Assembly: GCA_910588965.1 (NCBI GenBank)
Contig: CAJUSO010000013.1
Span: 5,015 to 69,014 of the forward strand
Reading direction: 5' to 3'
DNA length: 64,000 nucleotides
Source of the DNA: an uncultured Lachnospiraceae bacterium
Lineage (GTDB): Bacteria > Bacillota > Clostridia > Lachnospirales > Lachnospiraceae
The notes beneath the pieces are model-generated. The model was not told the origin of the DNA, did not search any database, and worked only from the letters and a program-made list of their open reading frames with translations. Numbering within the stretch: position 1 is the stretch's first letter; every line of letters starts with the position of its first letter. A program made the translations under genes and the position numbers. This document shows positions 25,695 through 33,410 of this stretch, one piece after another.

Positions 25695-27617
25695 ATGAAG
25701 GCAGATTTAAAATGGATTGACAGCCCGGACGTGTTCCGGGTCAACCAGATGGAGGCGCATAGCGACCATGCGTATTATGGGACGGAAGAGGAGTATGGTT
25801 CTGGGGTGAATCGCCTGATGCAGTCCCTGAATGGGATCTGGAAGGTACGTTACTCCAAGAATGCGTCAGTACGCCCGCAGGATTTTTACCAGGAAGGGTT
25901 CGACAGCAGCGGTTTTGACAGCATAAAGGTGCCGGGGCACCTGGAGCTGGCTGGGTATGATAAAATACATTATATTAATACGATGTATCCCTGGGAAGGG
26001 CACTATTTCCGCAGGCCCAAGGGCTGCGGCATGAAAGGCGTGCAAAAAGAGGGGGAGTTCAGCGGGGCGGATTACAACCCGGTAGCCTCATATCTTTGCA
26101 GGTTTGACTTGGAAGAAGCGCTGGTGGGGAAAAGGGTTAGCATTTTCTTTGAAGGGGTGGAGCAGGCCATGTATGTGTGGCTGAATGGGACCTTCATCGG
26201 TTATGCGGAAGACAGTTTTGCCCCCTCAGAATTTGATTTAACAGATGTTATCCGCAAGGAAGGGAATATCCTGGCGGTAGAGGTACATAAACGCAGCACG
26301 GCGGCATACCTGGAGGATCAGGATTTCTTCCGGTTCTTTGGGATATTCCGCAATGTATCCCTGTGCGCAAGGCCAAAAATCCATGTGGAGGATCTCTGGA
26401 TCCAGCCTTCTTATGACGTGGAAAACGGTACGGGGACGGTAGAAGTCCAACTGAAATTGTCAGGCATGGCGCAAAACGGGCATGTGGAAATTTCGGTCAA
26501 GGATGGGGAAGAGCCCTGTGTATTTGCAAGGGAAAGCATAGGGGAAGGCTCCAAGGAAGGCAAAGGGCAGGCGGACGGGAACCTGCATGTAAGGAGCTCT
26601 TTTGGGATGCCAGGCCAGGTAACCCCTTGGGATAACGGGAATCCCTATCTCTACCGCCTGGAAGTCCGTGTATTTAGCCAGGAAGGCGCCTTGGTGGAGG
26701 TCGTGCCCTATCCCTTTGGGTTCCGCAGGATTGAGATAAAGGATAAGGTGATTTGCCTCAATGGCAGGCGCCTGGTGGTCAATGGCGTGAACCGCCATGA
26801 GTGGAGCGCAGAAAATGGGAGGTGCGTCTCCAGGGAAGAGGCAGCCTGGGATATGGCGTGCATGAAACGGAACCATATCAATGCAGTCCGTACCTGCCAT
26901 TACCCCAACCAGATCCCCTGGTATTACCTCTGTGATGAGAACGGCATTTACATGATGGCGGAGGCAAACCTGGAGTCCCATGGTTCTTGGCAGAAAATGA
27001 GCGTGGTGGAGCCATCCTGGAATGTACCTGGGAGCCTCCCAGAGTGGGAGGCTGCCGTTTTGGACAGGGCCAGGACGAATTTTGAGGTGTTTAAAAACCA
27101 TACGTCCATCCTGTTCTGGTCTTTGGGGAATGAATCCTTTGCAGGGGAAGCCCTGTGCAAAATGCAGGAATACTACAAGCAAAGGGATCCCGGGAGGATT
27201 GTCCACTATGAAGGGGTATTCCACAACAGGGCTTATGAAGGCAGGGTTTCCGAGGTGGAGAGCCAGATGTATGCGCCGCCCCAGCGGGTGAGGGAATACC
27301 TGGACAACAGCCCCAAGAAGCCCTTCCTCCTGTGCGAGTACATGCACGGGATGGGCAATTCCATTGGCGGCATGGGATCTTATATGGAGTTATTGGGACA
27401 GTACGAAATGTACCAGGGCGGGTTCCTCTGGGACTTTATCGACCAGGCAATCCAGGTGGAGGATGAAGTGACAGGGAAAAAAGTGCTGCGTTATGGCGGC
27501 GATTTCGACGACCGGCCGTCAGATTATGAATTTTCGGGCAATGGGATTGTGTTTGCAGACCGCCAGGAGAAACCGGCAATCCAGGAAGTGAGGTATTATT
27601 ATGGGCTTTACAGATAA
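25695..27617 (+). CDS. lacL: beta-galactosidase large subunit (GH2, LacL type)
   Basis: 640 aa covering the sugar-binding, Ig-like and TIM-barrel domains of a GH2 beta-galactosidase. SLNGIWKVRYSKN opens the sugar-binding domain. The acid/base Glu is in FWSLGNESFAG (Glu480) and the nucleophile in LLCEYMHGMGNS (Glu548), so catalysis should be intact. It ends shortly after the barrel at YYGLYR. The missing C-terminal domain is encoded by the next gene, which starts 17 nt before this stop. Overlapping large and small subunit genes are the known LacL/LacM arrangement of lactobacilli. Ribosome site TGGAGGAA is present. Confidence 0.9.
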   Translation: MKADLKWIDSPDVFRVNQMEAHSDHAYYGTEEEYGSGVNRLMQSLNGIWKVRYSKNASVRPQDFYQEGFDSSGFDSIKVPGHLELAGYDKIHYINTMYPWEGHYFRRPKGCGMKGVQKEGEFSGADYNPVASYLCRFDLEEALVGKRVSIFFEGVEQAMYVWLNGTFIGYAEDSFAPSEFDLTDVIRKEGNILAVEVHKRSTAAYLEDQDFFRFFGIFRNVSLCARPKIHVEDLWIQPSYDVENGTGTVEVQLKLSGMAQNGHVEISVKDGEEPCVFARESIGEGSKEGKGQADGNLHVRSSFGMPGQVTPWDNGNPYLYRLEVRVFSQEGALVEVVPYPFGFRRIEIKDKVICLNGRRLVVNGVNRHEWSAENGRCVSREEAAWDMACMKRNHINAVRTCHYPNQIPWYYLCDENGIYMMAEANLESHGSWQKMSVVEPSWNVPGSLPEWEAAVLDRARTNFEVFKNHTSILFWSLGNESFAGEALCKMQEYYKQRDPGRIVHYEGVFHNRAYEGRVSEVESQMYAPPQRVREYLDNSPKKPFLLCEYMHGMGNSIGGMGSYMELLGQYEMYQGGFLWDFIDQAIQVEDEVTGKKVLRYGGDFDDRPSDYEFSGNGIVFADRQEKPAIQEVRYYYGLYR

Positions 27618-28650
27618 AAAGGCAGGCAGGGCGCAGGCGGCAAATGCGCCAGCAAAGCCTGATCGGCGCGGCGGTGAAAGCGCGGGCAGGATGCAGCTGG
27701 TGTATGGGGATGTGTCCTTAGGCGTGAAAGGGGAAGGGTTCCATTATATTTTTTCCTATCAGACAGGAGGGCTGGAATCCCTTTCCATCCATGGGAAGGA
27801 ATGGCTGTACCGTACCCCGAAGCCGACATTTTGGCGGGCGCTTACAGATAATGACAGGGGGTGCGGCTTCCAATTCAAGTCCGGCATGTGGCTGGCGGCA
27901 GATATGTACCTGGCTTGTACAGGCATTGAGGTAGCAGTGGACGGACAGGCTATCCCATTGCCCAAGGCGCCGGAAAATAACCGGTTCTGCGCCGGGGAAA
28001 CTGCCGGGGAACTAACCCTTGCCTTCCGGTATGAGGCCATTACCGTCCCCAAAACAGAGGTGGCGGTCACCTATCAGGTCATCCCTTCTGGCAGGATTGA
28101 AGTCACAGCAGAATACAAAGGCCAAGAAGGGCTCCCAGAGCTTCCGGTCTTTGGGATGCGGTTTGTGATGCCTACAAAAGCCATAGGCTATACTTATGAA
28201 GGGCTCAGCGGGGAAACCTACCCCGATCGGAAAGCTGGGGCCGAAGCAGGCATTTACCAGGTGGAAGGCCTTCCTGTGACGCCCTATCTCTGCCCCCAGG
28301 ACTGCGGCGTCCATATGGACACCAAATGGCTGGAAATTTACCGGGATACCGTCCTGGATAACACATCTGCAGGAAAAGAGCGCTTCAGCCTGCGGATTGC
28401 TTCCGTTGGCAAGGGATTTGCCTTTAGCTGCCTGCCTTATACGGCAGAGGAGCTGGAAAATGCAGCCCACCAGGAGGAACTTCCGCCTGCCAGGAGGACA
28501 GTCCTCTGCGTCCTGGGCGCGGTAAGGGGCGTCGGTGGGATTGACAGCTGGGGGACAGACATAGAGGAGCCCTACCGGATTGACGCCCAAAAGGACATCT
28601 GTTTCTCTTTTTCCATCTGCGGCGGGGAAGGGGCAGGGAAGGAAGCCTGA
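27601..28650 (+). CDS. lacM: beta-galactosidase small subunit (LacM type)
   Basis: 349 aa corresponding to the C-terminal beta-sandwich (small chain) of LacZ. About 30 poorly conserved residues precede YQTGGLESLSIHGKEWLYRT and PTFWRALTDNDRG, which are hallmarks of this domain; the latter contributes to the active site in LacZ. Overlap with lacL by 17 nt in another frame allows coupled translation. Both halves keep conserved sequence up to the junction, so this is a designed split and not a damaged lacZ. Confidence 0.88.
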   Translation: MGFTDKKAGRAQAANAPAKPDRRGGESAGRMQLVYGDVSLGVKGEGFHYIFSYQTGGLESLSIHGKEWLYRTPKPTFWRALTDNDRGCGFQFKSGMWLAADMYLACTGIEVAVDGQAIPLPKAPENNRFCAGETAGELTLAFRYEAITVPKTEVAVTYQVIPSGRIEVTAEYKGQEGLPELPVFGMRFVMPTKAIGYTYEGLSGETYPDRKAGAEAGIYQVEGLPVTPYLCPQDCGVHMDTKWLEIYRDTVLDNTSAGKERFSLRIASVGKGFAFSCLPYTAEELENAAHQEELPPARRTVLCVLGAVRGVGGIDSWGTDIEEPYRIDAQKDICFSFSICGGEGAGKEA

Positions 28651-28668
28651 TTTGGGATGCGGCTGTCA

Positions 28669-28695
28669 ACTTCCCAGGCACTTTTGCATAAAATA
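28669..28695 (+). promoter_or_regulatory. sigma-K-like promoter before the interrupted gene
   Basis: AC at 28669-28670, 16-bp spacer, CATAAAATA at 28687-28695 matches the known mother-cell sigma-K pattern (AC, N16-17, CATAnnnTA). It lies 33 bp before the likely ATG. A chance match in AT-rich sequence cannot be excluded. Confidence 0.4.
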
Positions 28696-28728
28696 GAGAT
28701 AAGTGCAGGAATATGTGTAGAGGTGTTT

Positions 28729-29412
28729 ATGCAAAACAATTTACGGGCAGCCCAGATGGACCATGTGGACCAGGGGACCATGAGGGTACAGGTTACGTCC
28801 ACGGTGGGGATGGTCCCAGTAGAAAACGCGAGGGTCACCATTTCTTATACAGGTGACCCTCAAAACGCTTTGGAGCAGCTTTCCACGGATGGGAACGGCC
28901 AGTCGGAGGTGCTGACGCTGGCAGCCCCCCCGTTGGAATACAGTATGGAGCCAGAGCAGTCCCAGCCTTATGCAGAGTATACCGTGGAAGTGGAAGCGGA
29001 AGGATACCGGCCAGTCAGCGTGGAAGGGGTGGATGTGTTTTCTGGGGAACTGTCCCTGCAGAATGTGAAGATGGAGCCCCTAGAGGTGTCAGAGCCGGAT
29101 ACGAAGAATATTGTAATCCCTGCGAACACGCTGTTTGGGGACTTCCCGCCCAAGATTGCAGAAGCGGAAATCAAGCCTATTGATGAAAGCGGGGAGATTG
29201 TCCTAAGCCGGGTGGTAATCCCGGAATACGTGGTGGTACATGACGGCACGCCGGGCGACTCCACGGCAGGGGATTATTATGTAAAGTATAAGGACTATAT
29301 CAAAAATGTAGCTTCCAGCGAGATTTATGCCACCTGGCCCCAAAGCACGATACGGGCAAATATCCTGGCGATTATGTCCTTTACCTTGAACCGGGTATAT
29401 ACGGAGTGGTGA
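28729..29412 (+). pseudogene. SpoIID-like/peptidoglycan-binding protein gene, 5' part (interrupted)
   Basis: From ATG 28729 (GAGGTG upstream) this part encodes 227 aa and then hits TGA at 29410-29412, the exact junction with the inserted element. Residues about 15-125 form a carboxypeptidase-regulatory-like beta domain (GTMRVQVTSTVGMVPVENAR). Then comes a SpoIID/LytB-like start: YIKNVASSEIYATWP and IRANILAIMSFTLNRVYTEW. Joined to 32299-32882 the protein would be 421 aa and ends in a peptidoglycan-binding domain. So the gene is intact in potential, broken only by the element. The alternative start at 28657 lacks a ribosome site. Confidence 0.8.
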
Positions 29413-29420
29413 CTCCGTAT
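29399..29420. other. left attachment site (attL-like dyad)
   Basis: ATACGGAGT (29399-29407) and ACTCCGTAT (29412-29420) are perfect 9-bp inverted arms around GGTG. The AGTGGT shared with the right end (29405-29410) lies at the centre. This is where the host frame breaks. Confidence 0.75.
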
Positions 29421-29515
29421 GGTTTGGTCCAGGAGTGCAGAAGCCGGGTTACAGGACTTGGGCAAACGCCGGATATAAAGCAGGGGGATATTGCTGTCAC
29501 GGCGCATGGCTGGAA

Positions 29516-29869
29516 TTATTCCCTATTTTGCAAGATGTGTTTTAATTTTTCTTTGAGGTCTGGGATTTCTTCCGTGATAGATTCCCATACCATATCATTA
29601 TCAATGATGTCGTAATTGTGTGCGTATATGTTACGCATTCCTTTTATTTGTCTCCACGGGATGTTACGGTGTGTTTTTAAGAAACCTTCCGTTAATTTTG
29701 TGACAAGTTCCCCTATTTGGATAATGCACATTCCGCATGCAAATTGAAATTCGGTATTATTTTCAAAATCATCCCGGTTAAAATGGTGTTTTTCCAAAAT
29801 CAGCCCTATTTCATCGCAATATCGGATTATCTTTTGCAGTATCATCTGTTCTGGTTTCTTACCTTTCAT
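29516..29869 (-). CDS. hepT: HepT-type HEPN toxin (DUF86)
   Basis: 117 aa, all-helical. The HEPN ribonuclease-type motif RxxxxHxY is intact in MRNIYAHNYDI. IQIGELVTKLTEGFL is the conserved helix before it. Its start overlaps the 3' end of mntA by 11 nt (29859-29869), the normal order of MntA/HepT modules. The known partner neutralises it by nucleotide transfer to the conserved Tyr. It is cargo of the recombinase element and could stabilise it. Confidence 0.9.
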   Translation of the reverse strand: MKGKKPEQMILQKIIRYCDEIGLILEKHHFNRDDFENNTEFQFACGMCIIQIGELVTKLTEGFLKTHRNIPWRQIKGMRNIYAHNYDIIDNDMVWESITEEIPDLKEKLKHILQNRE

Positions 29870-30155
29870 AAAGCGTTACCTCATCTTTGCCGATTGCTTC
29901 AAGGAATTTTTCATCTTTGATGGCATTTTTCATCACTAAATCAACGTGGCAATGAAAAGTATCTTCTAAATCTGCAATCATCCCACAATAAGCAAGCAGG
30001 CCTTTCATAGCCCCTTTTTGGATTAGGAAATCTAAGTCGCTTTTTTCGTCCGCCTCTCCTCTTGCATAGGAGCCGAAAAGGCTAAGGGAGTCTACCCCAT
30101 AATCAATTGCGATTGGTATTGCTTTTGTTTTGATTTCATCTATTGTGTAAGGCAT
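29859..30155 (-). CDS. mntA: MntA-type minimal nucleotidyltransferase antitoxin
   Basis: 98 aa. The nucleotidyltransferase motif GSYARGEADEKSDLDFLI has the glycine-serine and double-Asp signature; a third acidic position is in CHVDLVMK. In characterised pairs this enzyme modifies and silences HepT. Ribosome site GAGGT precedes the ATG at 30153-30155. Together with hepT it is an addiction module on the minus strand of the element, opposite to the recombinase. Confidence 0.9.
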   Translation of the reverse strand: MPYTIDEIKTKAIPIAIDYGVDSLSLFGSYARGEADEKSDLDFLIQKGAMKGLLAYCGMIADLEDTFHCHVDLVMKNAIKDEKFLEAIGKDEVTLYER

Positions 30156-30371
30156 ACCGTAACCTCCTCATTTACCGTAATTGGCTCTATGTTGGTTCCT
30201 TACGCTTCATTATACATTTAAAACTAGATAGAGGCAAGCGGTAATCAAGAGATATAGGCTGTTTCCACAGCAGATAGCCGGAATAATCTGCCGCCGCATG
30301 GAAATATCGCTGAATACGACAAGCTGTTCCTAAATAGAAATAGGATAAATAAAGTTGACAGGGGAAGTTCT

Positions 30372-30566
30372 ATGGAACAAGAGGGCTGCAAATATTTGGA
30401 ACGGGGACAAAATGGAATGCAGGTGATACTAAAATTCCCAGAAAAACCGGAAGAGGAAGAAGGGATAAAAAATGAAGAAAAGATAAAAAGAGAAGTGAAA
30501 GAAATCCTTTCTGGCATCCTTCAGGAATATTTGGTGAAACATCCTGCAACGGTCCAGGAATCATAG
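30372..30566 (+). CDS. small acidic protein of the element
   Basis: 64 aa, ATG with AGGGGAAG ribosome site, ending 17 bp before the recombinase start, so probably cotranscribed. Sequence is strongly charged, with PEKPEEEEGIKNEEKIKREV forming a likely helix and an amphipathic end (ILSGILQEYLVKH). No family recognised. Position and size would suit an accessory or directionality factor, which is speculation. Confidence 0.65.
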   Translation: MEQEGCKYLERGQNGMQVILKFPEKPEEEEGIKNEEKIKREVKEILSGILQEYLVKHPATVQES

Positions 30567-30583
30567 GAAAGGGGAAGCAGTAT

Positions 30584-32278
30584 ATGGATGGAAATAAAAA
30601 GCCGGTTCCAGGCAGGGAAGTACCTAAGAAGCGTGTCCGGATGTTATTGCGTGTCAGTTCCGGCCAGCAGCTAGAATCAGACGGGGATTTGAAGATACAA
30701 AGGCAGATTATCTTAGATTATGTAAAAAGCTATCCTGGCTGGATATTAGATGAAAAAGAATACTTTGAAGGCAGTAACAGCGGATACAAAAATCCTGTTG
30801 CAGACAGGGAAATATTACAGGAAGCATATAAAGATGCAGCCAATCGGGAGTATGATATCCTGGCCGTATACAAAGATGACCGGATTGGGCGCAGGATGTG
30901 GGAAATCGGCGGTTACATTATGTCTTTAAAAAGCCTTGGCGTAGATATCTATACGGTAAAAGACGGATGCATTTCCCCGGAAAGCCATGATGTCATGGGG
31001 CAGATGATGTTAGCATTGCGGTATGGGAACGCCCAAAAAAGCAGCGCAGACACGGGGATGCGTGTCAAAGACACCGCCAGGAAATTAGTCCAGTCAGGGA
31101 AATTTATGGGGGGGAAAGCCCCCTATGGATATGTGTTGGAGCATTCTGGTGAAATCAGCAAACATGGACGGGCGTTGAAGCATTTAGTCATCCAGCCTAA
31201 GCAGGCAGAGGTGGTGAAGGATATCTACAAATTGTCTTTGCAGAAAGAATATGGTTCCGCCAAAATTGCAAACATCCTGAATACAGAAGAGCGGTATCAA
31301 AACCTTGCCCCCAATGACGTTTGGAAAAGCGGGACGGTTACCAGCATTTTGACAAATCCAATCTATGCAGGCTATACCGCTTATAACCGCAGGGAAAGCC
31401 TGAATGGCAGGCACCGCAGCCTGGATAGGGAGGAATGGGTTCTCTCACAGGAGGCAAACCCAAATCTCGCCATAATTGATGAGGACACGTGGCAGAAGGT
31501 GCAAAAGAAACGGGAAATGCGGGGCAGTAAATATACGAAGCCGTTGGAGAACCAGGATGTAACAGTGATTGGGCGCAATGATGGCATGCTGTCTTTGGTA
31601 GATGTCTTGCATTGCGGGTATTGCGGCTGTAAAATGGCCAATGGCAGTAAATATAATTATTGGACCATCAAGGGGACCGGGGAGCGCAGGGCGAGCAGGA
31701 CAGCAGTTTACAGATGCCGGAATGCATGGCAGGGCGTTCCCCATGATAGGGCAAAACAATACCGGGCGGATAAGATAGAACCGGTGGTATATGAGGCTTT
31801 GGCTGGGTATATCGGTAAATTACAAGAAAGCGGTAACATCTCTGAACAGATTGCAGAAAATAACAGCATGGAAAAAAAGAGAAAGGAAAAGGATTTCGAT
31901 ATAGCAAAGAAAGAACTTGAAAAAATCAGGCGTGACCTCAATATCATGGAGGAACATATCCCGGAAGCAATGGCAGGGGAATATGCATTATCTTTGGAAA
32001 GGCTGAACCATCTTATTGACAAGAAAACAGAGCAGGAGAAAAAGCAAATGGCCATAGTGGAAGAAAAAGAAGCTATCTTGCAACACACTGCCGTCACCGT
32101 AAAGGATTTGGAAGCTGTCAAAGAGAAAATACCCACATGGCGCGAAATATTTTTACATGCCGATCGATCTGCAAAGCGTGTTCTGGTAAACAGATTGATA
32201 GAGCGTATTGATATCACCAGAGAGCAGGTAACAATCTGCTTTAAAATCAGCCTGGAAGGATTTCTCTCCAGCTCCTGA
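30584..32278 (+). CDS. large serine recombinase
   Basis: 564 aa. The catalytic N-terminal domain has RVRMLLRVSSGQQLESDG (nucleophile Ser25 in RVSS) and YKDDRIGRR, the arginine-bearing active-site loop. A Recombinase domain follows (GGKAPYGYVLEH, WKSGTVTSILTNPIYAGY), then a zinc ribbon (LHCGYCGCKM with YRCRN) and a long coiled coil (about 420-510) as in phage-type integrases. All catalytic residues expected are present. The gene ends 15 bp before the right attachment site, the usual integrase position. It should integrate the element into, and with a cofactor excise it from, the host gene. Confidence 0.95.
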   Translation: MDGNKKPVPGREVPKKRVRMLLRVSSGQQLESDGDLKIQRQIILDYVKSYPGWILDEKEYFEGSNSGYKNPVADREILQEAYKDAANREYDILAVYKDDRIGRRMWEIGGYIMSLKSLGVDIYTVKDGCISPESHDVMGQMMLALRYGNAQKSSADTGMRVKDTARKLVQSGKFMGGKAPYGYVLEHSGEISKHGRALKHLVIQPKQAEVVKDIYKLSLQKEYGSAKIANILNTEERYQNLAPNDVWKSGTVTSILTNPIYAGYTAYNRRESLNGRHRSLDREEWVLSQEANPNLAIIDEDTWQKVQKKREMRGSKYTKPLENQDVTVIGRNDGMLSLVDVLHCGYCGCKMANGSKYNYWTIKGTGERRASRTAVYRCRNAWQGVPHDRAKQYRADKIEPVVYEALAGYIGKLQESGNISEQIAENNSMEKKRKEKDFDIAKKELEKIRRDLNIMEEHIPEAMAGEYALSLERLNHLIDKKTEQEKKQMAIVEEKEAILQHTAVTVKDLEAVKEKIPTWREIFLHADRSAKRVLVNRLIERIDITREQVTICFKISLEGFLSSS

Positions 32279-32292
32279 ATGAGCCAAAACGA

Positions 32293-32298
32293 AGTGGT
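32293..32298. other. right attachment core (attR-like)
   Basis: AGTGGT, shared with 29405-29410. The preceding element sequence (CCAAAACGA) and the following host sequence (ATCGGAAC) define the arms. Joining the two element ends gives an imperfect dyad CCAAAACGAAGT/ACTCCGTATGG, as expected for attP. Confidence 0.65.
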
Positions 32299-32882
32299 AT
32301 CGGAACAAGGGATATGATTTTACGATTACTTCTTCTACCGCATACGACCATAAGTGGGTCTATGGCAGGAATTATTTTTCCAGTATTTCCAGGGTAGTGG
32401 ATGAGATGTTTACGAACTTCCTCTCAAGGCCCAATGTGAAGCAGCCCATCCTGACCCAATACTGCGATGGGGAGCGGGTGACCTGCCCGAATTGGCTGAG
32501 CCAATGGGGGTCGAAATACCTGGGGGACCAAAACTACAGCACCATTGAAATCCTGCGTTATTATTATGGGAATGACATGTACATCAATGAAGCGGAGGAG
32601 ATTTCCGGCATTCCGGCCTCCTGGCCCAGGGAGAATCTGGAAGTGGGCTCCCGGGGGGATAAGGTGCGCCAGATGCAGGAACAGCTGAACCGGGTTGCAC
32701 AGGTCTATACCTCTATCCCAAGGATTAGCGCAGATGGGATTTACGGCCAGGCTACGAAACAGGCAGTGCAGAGGTTCCAGTCCATTTTTGGGCTTCCCCA
32801 GACTGGGGTGGTGGATTATGCCACCTGGTACAAGATATCAGAGATTTATGTGGCGGTTACCAGGATTGCGGAACTGACATAG
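32299..32882 (+). pseudogene. SpoIID-like/peptidoglycan-binding protein gene, 3' part
   Basis: The continuation of the gene at 28729. From 32299 it reads, in the frame set by the last base of the 5' part, YRNKGYDFTITSSTAYDH and then TQYCDGERVTCPNWLSQWG, a conserved Cys-containing SpoIID-like core. The end is a peptidoglycan-binding type 1 domain (VGSRGDKVRQMQEQL, DGIYGQATKQAVQRFQSIFG). No start codon with a ribosome site is present at the junction, so this half is silent unless excision occurs. A GTG at 32397 could give a 161-aa fragment but has no good ribosome site. Confidence 0.8.
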
Positions 32883-32901
32883 GGAATGCAAGGCAGGTGA
32901 A

Positions 32902-32957
32902 GGCTCCAAAAGCCAGGCTGCAGCTATGGGAAATGCAGCGTGGTTTTTGGGGCTTTT
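32902..32957 (+). terminator. terminator after the interrupted gene
   Basis: A stem with GGCTCCAAAAGCCA on one side and TGGTTTTTGGGGC on the other, with inner GCTGCA/TGCAGC, followed by TTTTT. Confidence 0.65.
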
Positions 32958-33121
32958 TCAATCCTTTGTTTTGGGGTTAGGCGCCAAAGGCTTGGGCTGT
33001 TTTAGCGAAAAAGCTAAATAAAATAGTAAATTATGGCTCAATCTTTAGTAAATTAATATAAAATCATTAAAAATGAAACAAAAATAAGCAAAAATGATTT
33101 ACAAAGAATGGGATTCTAATA

Positions 33122-33150
33122 TTGATTTTTTTGTGTAAAAGTGAGATAAT
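33122..33150 (+). promoter_or_regulatory. promoter of the polysaccharide operon
   Basis: TTGATT (33122-33127), 17 bp, GATAAT (33145-33150), in an AT-rich stretch. It leaves a leader of about 250 nt before the first gene, which contains the structured repeat. The 528-bp gap 32883-33410 holds a terminator, this promoter and that leader. Confidence 0.5.
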
Positions 33151-33207
33151 TAATCTGTAGCTGTGGTGTATGGCTGTCTTCCCTACGTGGCTGGGGAGTT
33201 TATTTTT

Positions 33208-33250
33208 GCGGGCAATGAGCCAAGCAGCCGCGCTTGCGTGGGGATTTGGC
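33208..33250 (+). repeat. structured dispersed repeat (copy B)
   Basis: Aligns without gaps to 17113-17155. GCCAA/TTGGC and CCGC/GTGG arms nest around a variable loop, while copy A pairs CCGC/GCGG at the same place. It lies in the presumed 5' leader of the secreted glycosidase operon. Confidence 0.65.
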
Positions 33251-33410
33251 TTCCAAAGGCATAGCCTGCCGAGAGAGAGGAGGGTAACGGCGGCTGGCAA
33301 CGGATCCGTATTCCGGGAGGGAATAGCTGCAGATGGAATAGGGCAGGGCATATGGCACGGTGGGACGATAAGTATCTGCACTTATAAAGAAAGGGATGTG
33401 GGAATCTATT

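Larger units (their letters stand above)
29405..32298 (+). mobile_element. 2.9-kb serine-recombinase intervening element
   Basis: The element is 2,888 bp from one AGTGGT copy (29405-29410) to the other (32293-32298). It carries hepT and mntA (minus strand), a 64-aa acidic ORF and a large serine recombinase whose stop is 15 bp from the right end. Recombination between the AGTGGT copies would rejoin TGG to TAT CGG AAC and restore the host frame. Left and right ends agree over ACGnAGTGGT (9 of 10). No transposase, conjugation or phage structural genes are present, so mobility would depend on the recombinase. Confidence 0.85.

Noticed and set aside
25695..28650. lacZ frameshift pseudogene
   Set aside because: The overlap, conserved ends of both parts and full catalytic residues fit the natural LacL/LacM split.
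32397..32882. independent 161-aa peptidoglycan-binding gene
   Set aside because: Sequence upstream of its GTG is coding and continues the split gene; no ribosome site, so it is the 3' part of that gene.
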